Shown: piece after piece, positions 1 to 11,800 of the stretch
Position numbering within the stretch: the first letter of the stretch is position 1
Layout: every line of letters starts with the position of its first letter
From: an uncultured Chloroflexota bacterium
Lineage (GTDB): Bacteria > Chloroflexota > Anaerolineae > Anaerolineales > Anaerolineaceae
Length of the DNA: 64,000 bases
Reading direction: 5' to 3'
NCBI GenBank assembly: GCA_902791025.1
Contig: CADATZ010000009.1
Location: forward strand, 59,151 to 123,150
Notes under the pieces: generated by a model
What the model saw: the letters and a program-made list of their open reading frames with translations, nothing else
The model's database searches: none
What the model was told of the DNA's origin: nothing
Program-made: the position numbers and the translations under genes

Positions 1-34
1 CAGTATCTTAAAGAAACCACGGAGGAACATCCCC

Positions 35-682
35 ATGCGAAACAAACAAAAAGACGCCATCCAGATGGAAGAAAAACGGCAGCGCATCCTCGATGCCGGG
101 TTTAAACTTTTCTCCACCCGCCCGATCGAAAGCGTCACCATGCCGGAAGTCGCAGAAAAGAGCAAAGTCGGCCGCGCGACCATCTACCGTTATTATGAAA
201 ACAAAACCGAGCTTGTCATCGCCATCGGTACAAAGGTTTGGGCTGACTTTTATCAGGATTATTCTCAGAATTTCAATGAAGAGAACCTCCGGGATCTGAA
301 CGCGGCACAACGGTTCGCACTTTATCTGGATTCCTTTATCGAGTTATACAAAAATCACAAAGATATTCTGCGGTTCAATCAGTTTTTTAATATCTACGTG
401 CAGGGACAGGAAGATGCTCCGCGGCAGATTTCTCCTTATGCGAAGGCGATCAATGCAGTTGCAGAGCGCTTCCAAAACGTCTATACTCTTGCACAAGAAG
501 ACGGTACCCTGCGAACGGACGTCTCGGAGGCGGAGATGTTCGCCACTGCGGTCCATCTAATGATGGCCGCCGCCACCCGCTACGCCCTCGGCCTTGTCTA
601 CCGCCCGGAAAACAGTCTCTCCCCCGAGTCCGAACTTATCCTCCTTAAAAAAATGATCCTCCGCGAGTACGGAGCTGCCTGA
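35..682 (+). CDS. TetR/AcrR-family transcriptional regulator
   Basis: A 215-residue one-domain regulator. Residues about 15-62 form the TetR helix-turn-helix, with the recognition region reading VGRATIYRYYENKTEL, which is typical of the family. The rest is a helical ligand-binding and dimerisation domain without recognisable effector specificity. The ATG is preceded by a good Shine-Dalgarno (GGAGG about 8 bases upstream). Nothing upstream is visible because the window begins here, so its target cannot be read from context. The next gene downstream is a transposase separated by repeats, so no operon is suggested. TetR proteins usually repress a nearby transporter or enzyme gene; here that is only a family expectation. 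Confidence 0.9.
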   Translation: MRNKQKDAIQMEEKRQRILDAGFKLFSTRPIESVTMPEVAEKSKVGRATIYRYYENKTELVIAIGTKVWADFYQDYSQNFNEENLRDLNAAQRFALYLDSFIELYKNHKDILRFNQFFNIYVQGQEDAPRQISPYAKAINAVAERFQNVYTLAQEDGTLRTDVSEAEMFATAVHLMMAAATRYALGLVYRPENSLSPESELILLKKMILREYGAA

Positions 683-718
683 TTCCGCCCGAAGCACGTA
701 GGGGGCGAAGCCCTCACG

Positions 719-1007
719 AAGCACATGGGGACTGGCAACTTGTGCGGCGGAACTGACACGGAGCACGTGGGGTCTGGCAACTTGTGCGGCGAAGCCCGCA
801 CAAGCGTGCCTGTCCCCATGTGCGGCAAAGAGCAAGGGAAGAACGCTGTTCCCGATGAGCGGGTGCAGCGAGATGAAGAGACGCACAAGGGGGTGCTGCA
901 CTACAGAGACGCACATGGGGACAGGCACGCCTGTGTCGGCTGCGCGACACAGGATGCCAGACCCCATGTGCTTCGTCCCCACGTGCTTCGTTCCATGTGC
1001 GGCGTGA
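719..1007. repeat. F1 palindrome cluster A, upstream of RAYT1
   Basis: Two complete 61-bp palindromes (763-823 and 911-971) plus truncated half-copies at 721-750 and 975-1003. The outer arms read GCACATGGGGACAGGCA and TGCCAGACCCCATGTGC, with an inner stem CTTGTGCGG/CCGCACAAG. The arms are slightly asymmetric (ACAGG against CAGAC), which gives each copy a direction; 763-823 and 911-971 are in opposite orientation, separated by about 87 bp. This paired arrangement resembles a REPIN/BIME. It lies immediately upstream of the RAYT transposase. Confidence 0.85.
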
Positions 1008-1029
1008 GGGAATTATAGAAAGGGTAAAC

Positions 1030-1803
1030 ATGGCAAGGATTGCGAGAAGCAAAAGCGCAACAGGTATCTATCATGTTATGATCCGTGGAAACAACAAACA
1101 GACCATCTTCCACGCGGACGAGGATTATGAGAAATTTTTCACGCTTCTTACCGGGAAAGTCCTCCAAAAGAGCATGTACAATTATGCCTGGTGCCTGATG
1201 CCGAACCACGTCCATCTGCTCATTAAAGAAAAAGAGCAGCCGATTTCAGACATCTTTCGGGATATCCTTTCTCCCTTCGGCTACTGGTACAACCTCAAAT
1301 ACAACCGCGTCGGACATGTCTTTCAGGCACGGTTCAGGTCCGAGCCGGTGCAGGATCGGACCTATTTTCTGCGGGTCTTCCGCTATATTCATCGGAACCC
1401 GCTGGAGGGGAACCTCTGCAAAAAGATGGAAGACTATCGCTGGAGCAGTTTCGCGTATTACTTCCGCTCGGGGAAGTATCAGCCGGGGGATGTGATCCTG
1501 AATCTGATGTCCCGTGAGGAGTTGGAACAGTATCATTATGAAAAAGATGAGGATGATTCGGTTTTTCTGGATATTGACAATGATGGGATCAAGAAGCTGA
1601 CCGAGGCGGAAATCATAGCGATTGTGGAACACTCGGGATTTGTCGAGCATATTTCCGCGGTGAAATCGCTCCCGCGGGAGATACGGACAAAGGTGCTGGA
1701 GCTTATGCTGCACGCGGGCGTGTCTTACCGGAAGATCAGCGAACTGACGGGCGTGAGTATGTCCGTCATCCGCGCGGTGAGTAAGAATTTGAATGAGAAG
1801 TGA
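1030..1803 (+). CDS. REP-associated tyrosine transposase (RAYT1, IS200-like Y1 family)
   Basis: A 257-residue Y1-transposase-fold protein. It begins MARIARSKSATGIYHVMIRG, the usual RAYT N-terminus. The HUH motif is H60-V-H62 (in MPNHVHLL) and the candidate nucleophile is Y119 in RYIHRNP. A C-terminal extension (about residues 190-257) ends in an HTH-like segment (YRKISELTGVSMSVI). The start at 1030 is preferred over an in-frame upstream start because GAAAGGG sits just before it and family similarity begins there. RAYTs cut and join single-stranded REP hairpins. This one is framed on both sides by F1 palindromes, the next copy starting 6 bases after the stop. It is complete, with both histidines and the tyrosine present, so it may be active. 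Confidence 0.93.
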   Translation: MARIARSKSATGIYHVMIRGNNKQTIFHADEDYEKFFTLLTGKVLQKSMYNYAWCLMPNHVHLLIKEKEQPISDIFRDILSPFGYWYNLKYNRVGHVFQARFRSEPVQDRTYFLRVFRYIHRNPLEGNLCKKMEDYRWSSFAYYFRSGKYQPGDVILNLMSREELEQYHYEKDEDDSVFLDIDNDGIKKLTEAEIIAIVEHSGFVEHISAVKSLPREIRTKVLELMLHAGVSYRKISELTGVSMSVIRAVSKNLNEK

Positions 1804-1805
1804 TC

Positions 1806-2045
1806 GAAGCACGTGGGGTCTGGCAACTTGTGCGGCGGAGCCCGCACAAGCGTGCCTGTCCCCATGTGCGGCGATGAGCGAAGGAAGAACGCTGTGGCAG
1901 TGGAGCGGCGTAGCTGTGGATCAGGTATATCGGAGACGCACATGGGGTGCTGCACGACAGAGGCGCACATGGGGACAGGCACGCCTGTGTCGGCTCCGCG
2001 ACACAGGATGCTGGTCCCCACGTGCTTCGTCCCCATGTGCGGCAG
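1806..2045. repeat. F1 palindrome pair B, downstream of RAYT1
   Basis: Two complete palindromes (1809-1869 and 1965-2025) in opposite orientation, separated by about 95 bp, followed by a half-copy to 2041. The spacer beginning GATGAGCGAAGGAAGAACGC resembles the spacers of clusters A and C, so the repeating unit is hairpin-spacer-hairpin rather than a single palindrome. With cluster A it brackets RAYT1 on both sides. Confidence 0.85.
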
Positions 2046-2127
2046 CGAGTAAGAGAACGATTGCGATCATAATTCAAAAATTTCATCCATAAAGATTCCA
2101 TAAAATAAAAACTTTTTCCTAATATTG

Positions 2128-2136
2128 TGATATAAT
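2128..2136 (+). promoter_or_regulatory. Extended -10 promoter, probably for the giant surface-protein gene
   Basis: TGATATAAT is a perfect extended -10 element within an AT-rich stretch (2080-2150). No good -35 is seen at the expected distance. The same nine bases occur before the toxin-like gene and the PTPS-related operon. If used here, the transcript would carry about 550 bases of leader containing three F1 hairpins before the giant reading frame. Confidence 0.5.
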
Positions 2137-2186
2137 TATATATGAGATGAAAAGTCTCAAGTAATTGAGTTTACGCGCCGAAGCTC

Positions 2187-2666
2187 GATGCACGTGGGGT
2201 CTGGCAACTTGTGCGGCGGAGCCCGCACAAGCGTGCCTGTCCCCATGTGCGGCGATGAGCAAGGGAAGAACGCTGTGGCAGTGGAGCGGTGTAGCTGAGG
2301 ATCAGGGTTATCGGAGGCGCAGATGGGATGCGATATATCGGAGGCGCACATGGGGACAGGCACGCCTGTGTCGGCTGCGCGACACAGGTTGCCAGACCCC
2401 ACGTGCTTCGTTCCCATGTGCGGCAATGAGCAAGGGAAGAACGCTGTGGCAGTGGAGCGGCGTAGCTGAGGATCAGGGATATCGGAGGCGCAGATGGGAT
2501 GCGGTGTATCAGAGGCGCACATGGGGACAGGCACGCCTGTGTCGGCTGCGCGACACAGGATGCCAGACCCCACGTGCTTCGTTCCTATGCGCGACACAGG
2601 TTGCCGGTCCCCACGTGCTTTGGGTCGGATGCGCGGCACTGGATGCCAGACCACATGTGCTTCGGG
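2187..2666. repeat. F1 palindrome cluster C with a tandem duplication
   Basis: Three complete 61-bp palindromes (2190-2250, 2346-2406, 2517-2577), then half-copies to about 2666. The block from about 2241 to 2410 is repeated nearly exactly at about 2411-2581 (spacer plus right-hand hairpin), so one composite unit has been tandemly duplicated. The cluster fills the space between the promoter at 2128 and the start of the giant gene. Confidence 0.85.
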
Positions 2667-2690
2667 TCTTAGTGTTCAGGGGAGAGATGG

Positions 2691-2835
2691 GATGATGAAG
2701 ACGAAAAGTGACGCATGGAAAGTATGGGATGATGAAGACGAAAAGTGACGCATGGAAAGTATGGATGATGAAGATGAAAAGTGACGCATGGAAAGTATGG
2801 ATGATGAAGATGAAAAGTAACGCATGGAAAGTATG
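2691..2835 (+). repeat. Tandem 36/37-bp repeats duplicating the giant gene's start region
   Basis: Four head-to-tail units: 2691-2727 (37 bp), 2728-2763, 2764-2799 and 2800-2835 (36 bp each). Each unit contains ATGATGAAG, encodes KSDAWKVW or a close variant, and ends with GGAAAGTATGG, so each carries a weak ribosome-binding site followed by start codons. The first unit has one extra G (GGG at 2726-2728, where later junctions have GG), which changes the frame between unit 1 and the rest. Confidence 0.9.
2692..2748 (+). other. Short upstream reading frame, out of frame with the giant gene
   Basis: The best Shine-Dalgarno of the region (GGGGAG, 2679-2684) sits 7 bases before ATG 2692. That start gives only an 18-residue peptide (MMKTKSDAWKVWDDEDEK) that stops at 2746-2748. 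It overlaps the in-frame starts of the giant gene at 2729/2732. Loss of one G at 2726-2728 would fuse this start to the giant frame. It may be a coupling leader, a phase-off state or a sequencing indel. Confidence 0.55.
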
Positions 2836-5800
2836 GATGATCGTGATGGTGCTGCTGGTTCTGCCGGGGATGGCGGGACGGGTGATGGCGGAGGACTGGA
2901 TCGATCCGACCAGACTGCCAACAAGTGGCGGAGTTTACCGCCTGACCACGGATGTGACCATCAGAGATTGGTCCGTCAACGGCTATTCTGCAAGCCTTGA
3001 CCTCAACGGGCACACGGTAACCATTACCGGCGGAACCGGCATTGCCGTTCAGATGGATGGCATGCTGCAGATCACAGATGCAAAGGGCGGAGGGATCATC
3101 CGTTTTACTGGTTCCGGAGCGCTCAAAGTCACAAAAGGTATACTGAACCTTGACAGCGGGACCATTGAAGGAAATATCCATTTAACGCCGATCGGCTTTC
3201 AATCCAGCTCGGTTTATGCGCGGCTGTCAGGCGGCGCAATTCGTGGCTCTGTGTATTTTGAACAGGGGCAGAGTTATTCTGGGAATGATTGGAATGCGAG
3301 AGTGGAAATGCTTGGCGGGACCATCACCTGCTCAAACGGTTCCTGTGTCCAAATGAATGACAAAAATGCTGTCTTTAATATGAAAGGCGGCTCCATCAAG
3401 GCAGACAGAGTTGTCCGGACAGTGAATATTCTCTCCGGGACTTTCCGCCAGTCCGGCGGGGAAATTTCCCTTGCAAAAAATATTACAAATGGAACAGAAG
3501 GCGTCGTGTTGGGTAACGAAAGCACAGCCGCCGAGGACGGCAGCTTTCTCATGACCGGCGGCTCTATCCGCGGATTTACCGGCGTTTCCGGTATAGACAG
3601 CGGATACGCGGTGTATCTGTATAACGGAGGCAGCGTCACCATGACCGGCGGCGAGATCTCCGGCAATGGTGTCGGCGTCAGACTGGACCAAAACGGCGCT
3701 TTTACCATGACCGGCGGGACAGTCAGCGGAAACGGCGTCGGTGTTTTTGTCTCGTACAATGCCAAAGGACTGAACATTTCCGGCAGTCCGAAAATCACGG
3801 GAAACAGCGGCATGAATGTCAGGTTTCTCCCGAACGATCAGAAGATCAACATCAGCGGCAGCGGTCTGAACAGCGACGCCCGCATCGGCTTCTGGTCGGA
3901 ACGAAGCAGCGGTACTCCCGTCAACGGCGTATTTACCTCGGGATTGAACGGAAATTACACCCCGGGCGTCTTCACCAGCGACGTGAACGGATACAGCGTC
4001 GGGATGAACGCGGATGGCGAGATGATCTTCGGAAAGAGCATCTATGTACGCTTTAATGTTGGCGGCAAGATACAATCCCAGAACCTGCCCACCGGCAGCC
4101 TGATCAAGGATCTGCCGCAGATCACCGTACCAGCGGACAAGGTCCTGGACGGCTGGTATCTGAGGAATAATTATACAGGTGATAAATTTAACTTTGACAG
4201 GGATACTGTCTATTCTTCGAATGATAATCTGAACCTCTACGCCCGGATCGTGGATGCGGCGGCGGCCATCGGGGAGACGAAATATGCCACCCTGCCCCAA
4301 GCTCTGGAAGCGGCACAGCCATCCGAAACCGTCACGCTGCTGCGGGATGTGACGCTCGACGCGCCGATTGAGATCAAATACCCGATCACAACACCCATCA
4401 CCCTGGACCTCAACGGCAAAACCCTGACCCGCGGACTCACAAGCCCTACCGAAAACGGTCATGTGATCCACGTCACCGCTGCCCACACGCTCACCATCAA
4501 GGACAGCAGCGCGGCGCAAACCGGGCGCATCACCGGCGGCAATACCACCGGGAACGGCGGCGGCATCCTGATCGGAGAGCGCGGGTCGCTCGTCCTCGAA
4601 GGCGGCGAGATCAGCGGCAACACGGCAGCCGGGAAGGGCAGCGGTGTGTATAGCGGTGTGTATATAGCCAACAATGCCTGGCCACTTGTCGTCCGCGGCG
4701 GGAAGGTCATCAACAACACAAGCACCAACCTTTACCTCGAAAGCGGAAAAACGATTTCGATCCATCAGGCTCTTCCCGACAGCACGAATATCGGCGTCAC
4801 CCTTGCGGAGGGTGCGGGCGTCTTTGCCGAAAGCACCGGCGGCTACAACGGCGGGAAGCTCAGCGAAGGAGACGCGAGAGGCTTCTTCTCAGACAACAGC
4901 GCATACGCCGCCGGGGTAAAGAGCGACGGCAAGGCGTATCTCGGCGCACCCGTGACGGTCACCTTTGAGACCGCCGGGCAGGCACCGGCGCCCGCGGCGC
5001 TCTCCGTACCCACCGGCAGCCTGATCACCAGACCGGAGCTCACTGTTCCTTCTGGAATGGCCTTCTCCGGATGGTACAAGGAAAGCAGCTTCACCAACAA
5101 ATGGAATTTCAACAGCGATACCGTTGACGCGGCACTCACGCTGTACGCGAAAATCGTGGACGCGGAACCGGTCGCGGCTATCGGCACCACGAACTATAAC
5201 ACAGTCCAGGACGCGCTGGATGAAGCGGTGAGCGGAGACACCATCACGCTCCTGAAGAACGTCGACATTGACAAGACGCTGCATCTCGCTACCGGGAAGA
5301 ACATCACCCTGGATATGGCGGGGTACACCATCGCGCAGGATGGCTCGGGACGCATTCTGAAAGTCGAAGGCGGACTGACCCTCACCGGAAACGGCAGGCT
5401 CACGGGCGGCAGCAGCTTCGATAAGGGCGGCGCGGTCTATCTCAACGGCGGCAGCCTGACTTTGATCTCCGGCACCATCACCGGCAATTCATCCGGACGG
5501 GGCGGCGCGGTTTACGCGGAAAACAAAGCGGTCTTCACCATGGAAGGCGGCACCATCAGCGGCAACAACAGCACGAACAGCGGCGGCGCGGTATATCTGA
5601 ATATCGGCGGGAATGATACCGCCAGCGGCAGCACATTCACCATGAAGAGCGGGATGATCTCAAATAATACAGCATCCTACGGCGGCGCGGTTTACGCCAA
5701 CTTAAGCACCGTCACCATGGAGGGCGGCGCGATTTCGGACAATACCGCGTCATTCGGCGGCGCGGTGTACCTGCGGGGATCTTTCGGCTATGCTTCCTTT

Positions 5801-8800
5801 ACCATGAAGGACGGGTTCATTCACGATAACAGGGCCACTTCATCCGGCGGGGCGGTCTATACCGATTCCAATACGGAATTCATCATGGAAGGCGGGACAC
5901 TCAGCAACAACAAAGCCGCTTGGCATGGCGGTGCGGTCTATGCCTCGGATGGCACTAAAACCGCAGCTACGTCTTTCACCATGAAGGGCGGGGAGATTCG
6001 CGGCAACACAGCCGGCGGAAAGGGCGGCGCCCTTGCCTTCTACTTTGAGGGCAGTGCCGTCATCGAAGGCGGCACCATCACCGGCAATAGCGCGGGTGAA
6101 AGCGGCGGCGGCATTTATGCCCACGATGTGAATAATAACGAATACGTACCGGTCAACCCGCTCACGATCCGGGGCGGGACCATCACCGGCAACACGGTGA
6201 GCGGCGCGGCAAACAACGTCTATGTCCCTGCCGGGAAATACCTGTCCCTGGCCGATTCCCTCCCCGCCGGTACCTCCATCGGCATCATCATGGAAAACGG
6301 CAGAGGCGTTTTCGGACAAGGACAGGGTGAAAATGGCAAGGTTAATTTCAACCCGGCGGATTATTTCAGCGCCGATGACAGCAGCTATGGCGTCGGTCTC
6401 GGCAGCGGCCTTGATAACGGCAAAGCTGTGCTCGGGTTTAAAGTGAGCTTCGATCCCAACGGCGGGAGCGGTACGATGGCCGACCTGGTTGCCTCGGATC
6501 CGAATGTTTATTACGGGCTTCCCGCGAACCAGTTCACCCGTGAGGGATATGCCTTCGGCAGCTGGAACACGGCAGCTGACGGCAGCGGCGAGAGCTACGC
6601 AGCCACGGATATGGCCAAATTCCCACAAAGCATGACGCTCTATGCCCAGTGGCTGACGGTCTGGCAGTGGGTACAGGCCCAGCTGGACGCGGGTGTGACA
6701 TCCATCACCCTGCCTGGGAATGCCACAGCGGGCCCGGATGACCAGGCGCTGACGACAAAACCCGGTACAGCGGTCACCATTAACCTGAACGGCTTCACCC
6801 TCGACCGCGGGAATCCGGATTATTCAACAGATTTCGGCGGCGGCGTGGTGAGAACCAATGACGGCAGCGTGATCGTTGCCAAAAGCAACCTGACCCTCAC
6901 CGGCCCCGGCACCATCACCGGCGGCAACATAAACGGCAATGGCGGCGGGATCCGGGTCGAGGCCGGGAACCTGACGGTAGGCGAAGGCGTCGTGATCAGC
7001 AGCAATAAAGCCTCCGGCAGCGGCGGCGGGATCTATATGAATGCCGCAGGCAGCAGCCTTTCCCTGACCATAGCCACCGTGAGCGGCAACAGCGCGGGAA
7101 ACGGCGGCGGAATCTGTCTTGACGCTGCCTCTTCCGCCAGTATTTCCGGGAGTACGATCAGCGGCAATACAGCATCGGACAGCGGTGGCGGGATCAACGC
7201 GGCAGCTGCCGTGGATTCGCTCAGCATTGATTTCGGTTCGCTTATTGAAAATAATATAGCCAGAACCGGTGATGGCGGTGGTATCTATTCCGATGCCCAA
7301 AATACCACAATCGGAAATTTCGAATCGATGATTGCTGTGGGCAGTCCGTTATCAGCCACAGATCCCACTGTTATCCGCGGCAATGATGCACAGAATAGGG
7401 ATTTCTCGGATGGCGGCGGCATTTACACCTACAGCGGATCCCTGAAGATCGATAAGTTTTGCGTGATTGAAAACAACAGTGCCGCATTAGAAGGCGGCGG
7501 CATTTATACGGGTGCGAACAGTAATTTCGTGATGGAAGGCGGATCGATCACAGGGAACAGCACCGGAAATGGCGGCGGCGGTGTTTACGCCGTAAAATCT
7601 TTCACCATGAGCGGCGGATCGATCACCGGCAACAGCGCTGTTTCCGAAGGCGGTGGTGTATATGCACAAACAAATAACAATTTCCAGCTCAGCGGGAAGG
7701 TGCAGATCAATGGGAACACCATCGGGGATTCACCGAATAATGTTTATTTGTACCAGAACCTCATGATCAACGTCGGCGGTTCGCTGGAAGGGGCCTCAGT
7801 CGGGGTCCATATGAGTTCCCCACGGGTTTTCACCTCCGGGCTTCCGGGCAATGGGGATAACAGCAATTTCTTCAGCGATTATGAAAATTACGCGGTCGGA
7901 CTGACCGGCGCGGGAGAGGCAACACTGACCGAATCCTATACGGTGAGCTTCAACACGGGCAGTTCCGGCATTACAGCACCTGCCGATCAGATCCTCGGCA
8001 GCGGCGTAAAGGTCACCGAACCGACACTGACTTCGGAGGACTGGTTCTTCCTGGAGGGCTGGTACACAGAAGCGGCATTTAGGAACAAATGGGACTTTGC
8101 CACCGATACCGTGAGCGGGAACATGACGCTTTACGCGAAGTTCCTGACCGTCTGGCAATGGGTGCAGCATGAACTGGACAAGGGAACGACCCCCATCACC
8201 CTGCCGGGAGATGCGGTGGCGGGTACGTCCGACGGACCGCTGACGATCCATTCCGGCACAACAATCGACCTGAACGGCCACAACATCGACCGCAGACTTA
8301 CCGACTCTGCTGCTGTGGCAAACGGCAATGTGATCAAGGCAAACGGTGATCTGACCCTTACCGATAGTGCCGGCGGCGGGACCATCACCGGCGGTAACAA
8401 CACGGGGAATGGCGGCGGTATCGTCATGAATTCCGGTTTTCTGACGCTCTGGGATGTGACCATCAGCGGCAATAAATCCGAGCGTCATGGCGGCGGTATT
8501 TATTTCGCTGTAAATGGTGGTTATCTGTGGATCGAGGCAAATGCTGTTATTGAAAGCAACTCTGCACGCGGATCTGGCGGCGGAATTTATGCAGAGAATG
8601 TGTCAATACAAAAGACTGACATCAGACAGGCCATCATCAGGAATAATTCAGCTTCCATGAGGGGCGGCGGAATCTATTTCAAGGGGACGACCGAAGGATT
8701 TTACATCAGGAATATAACGATCTCTGAAAATTCTGCAGGGATTGGCGGCGGAATTTATATTGAGACTGATGGCCCTATCACTTTAGGCCTCGCAGAAATC

Positions 8801-11800
8801 ACAAAGAACAAAGCCGAAGACAGCGGCGGAGGGATATTCATTGAACAGGCAGGAGATTTTACCATTCATACTGTCACGGTCAATGAAAATACAGCCAAAA
8901 ATAACGGCGGCGGTATATATCTCAATATGAATATCAACAGCCCATCTGTCATCACCGGTGAAACATCCATTCAATCCAATACAACGGAAAACGGCAATGG
9001 CGGCGGAATCTATTTTGATAATCAAATGAATGTCGGTATCAGCGGTAAATTCCTGGTCAGCGGCAATAGATCTAACAGCAAAGAAAATAATATCTATCTG
9101 ACCAGTCATTCGAAATTCAATATCTCCGGCACGCTGGATCCTGATACTCGAGCAGGCATCAGCATGGAGAACCCCGGCGTATTTACCTCCGGTCTTTCCA
9201 GACGGGGCAGTGAGGCTAATTTCTTCAGCGATGACCCGGCATACGCCGTCGGGCTGAATTCTCAGAGAGAAGCGTATCTGGGTACGGCATGGACGGTTAC
9301 TTTCGTGCTGGACAAGGGCGGGACCTCCGTGGAGGATCCGGCGGCGATAACGGCCGCGGATGGGTCCAGAATCATCGCGCCAACAGTTGGGAACATCCCT
9401 TATGGTTATGGTCTCGAGGGCTGGTACACGGACAATACCTACAATACAAAATGGAACTTCGGAAACACCGTGAACGTGGACATGACCCTTTATGCCCGCA
9501 TCCGGAAAGCGGTTGCTTCGCTCACGTATCAACAGAATACGACACTCTATACCTCTGTTCAGGATGCGATCAACGCCGGTCCGACACTTATGGAACAGTT
9601 TGAAGTTACTCTGCTGCAGGATGTTACGCCTGAGGAATCTATAACAATTGATTCTAAAGGGGTGTTCTTCGATCTTGCCGGACACACCATTCACGGAACC
9701 AGCGGGAATTGGGGGTATGCTGTTATTGAAGTAGGAAATGGAGGCTTTTTGGTCCTCAGGGACAGCAGCTCCGGACAAACCGGCAAAATTGTCGGCGGAG
9801 CGGCTGACACTCACGGAATCTACATAAATCCCGGTGCCACGAACCGTAGTATATTCACAATGGAGGGCGGCACGATTGAAAGCTGCAATTTCCCGGCGGT
9901 CTTTGTGCAGGGAAATGTCGATATTACCATGTCCGGCGGCAGGATTATCCAGAATAGCGCAGCAAGTGGTTCTGATCACTCCGGCGGGATATATATTGCC
10001 CCGGATGGTTTTGGTGGGGAATTCAAGCTGGCAGGCGGAAACGGAGCCGTTTCCGGCAACACGAACGGCGACGGCAATCCATCAAACGTATATCTGCCAG
10101 GAGGTTTGGTCATCGAGGTTACCGCTCCTCTCACCGGTGCGGAAGGTTCCATCGGCGTCACGATGGAAAACGGCGCCGGTGTGTTCGCACGGGCGGCAGA
10201 CACATACAACGGCGGCAAACTCACCGAAGCGGACGCGGCTGTCTTTTTCAGCGATGATCCGAAGTACACCGTCCGGCTGAACGAGAACGGCGAGGCCGAA
10301 TTGGTCCGCGCCTATACGGTGAACTTTGACGTCGCGGGATACGGCACAGCGCCGGACAGCCAGAAAGTTCTCTCCGGCGAAACGGTCACGGAACCGACTT
10401 TGGCTTTCGGAAATGAATATGTCCTGACCGGCTGGTACAGCGACGAGACCTATACGACCCCGTGGAACTTCGGCAGCGATACGGTCTCGGATGACATCAC
10501 CCTCTATGCCAAACTGGAAGAAGCTGCCGCCGCGATCGGTGAGACGGGTTATCTCACGGTTCAGGCTGCGGTGGACGCCGCACAGACCGGGGAGACGGTC
10601 ACACTGCTCAAAGACGTGACCATCGGTGCCCCTGTGGAGATCGCCGCGGGCAAGTCCCTCACTTTGGACCTCGCAGGCAAAACCATTGACCGCGGACTTA
10701 GCGGCACTGAACGCGGTGCCACTAATGGCAATGTCATCACTGTAAACGGGAACCTGACGCTTGCAGACAGTGTCGGTTCAGGCAGAATCACCGGTGGTTT
10801 TGAATCTTCTTACTTTGGGGAATCAGCTGGCGGTGTGATTGTCAATCCAAATGCTGTCTTTACTCTGAACGGCGGTGAAATTTATAATAATAAATCCCTC
10901 AAAGGCAGCGGCGGTATCTATGCGGATAACGCGGCAATCGTCATGAATGGCGGAAAGATTCGAGGAAACAACCTGACGGCAAATGATGATGGAAGAGGAG
11001 CTGGTATCAGCCTCGTTAACGGTTCTTCTTTCGAGATGAATAACGGCGAAATCTCTATGAATTCTGCCCGTTATGGTGCAGGCGTCTATCTTGATAACAG
11101 CCAGTTCACAATGAATAATGGTTCTGTGGAAGGAAACCAGGCATCATACAAGGGAGGCGGTGTTTATCTCATCGGCAGAGATTCTGTCTTCACAATGAAC
11201 GGCGGGGATATCACCGGTAATTATGCGGAAGGAAACACAGTCGTCCCGGAAGGCGGCGGTGTGTATGTGGACAGCGGCAGCTTTATCCTTTTCGATGGCA
11301 CTATTCATGAGAATGGAGCCCGATATTCAGATAGATCAGGTGGAAACGGTGGTGGAGTTTATATCACTGAAAGTGGAAACTTTTACATTGTTGGCGGTGT
11401 GATTCAGGATAATTCCGCGTCTGTAAACGGAGGCGGTGTCTATTTTGCCGGAGCGACCTTCTCTGTCAGAGGCGGAACTATCAGTGGCAACAACAACGCT
11501 TCGGGCAGTGGAAACAATGTTTACCTTGGCAGCGGGAAAATGCTTTCCATTCCGCAGCAGCCGGCTGAGGGTACATCCATCAGCATCACACTGGCAAACG
11601 GTTCCGGGGTCTTCGCGGAAGGCTCCGGACATACCCTGACGGCTGAGGATAAGGATTATTTCTTCAGTGACGACACGCAGTACGTTGTCGGGCTGAACGC
11701 CGACAAGCGGCTGTTCCTGGGCAAGAGCTATACCGTGAGTTTCAACGCCAATGCCACAGAGGGCGTGACCGGCGCCATGGCGGACCAGACCTTCATCGAA

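Noticed and set aside
557..1052. Short proteins encoded by the F1 repeat clusters
   Set aside because: Frames with Cys/Arg/Pro-rich text such as SPCAS or RRTWGQARLC appear wherever F1 occurs and reflect repeat translation, not genes. The in-frame copy in the membrane protein is the only one with a supporting gene.
719..2666. CRISPR array
   Set aside because: The F1 repeats are palindromic, in both orientations and irregularly spaced, and the spacers are related to each other. No cas gene is present.
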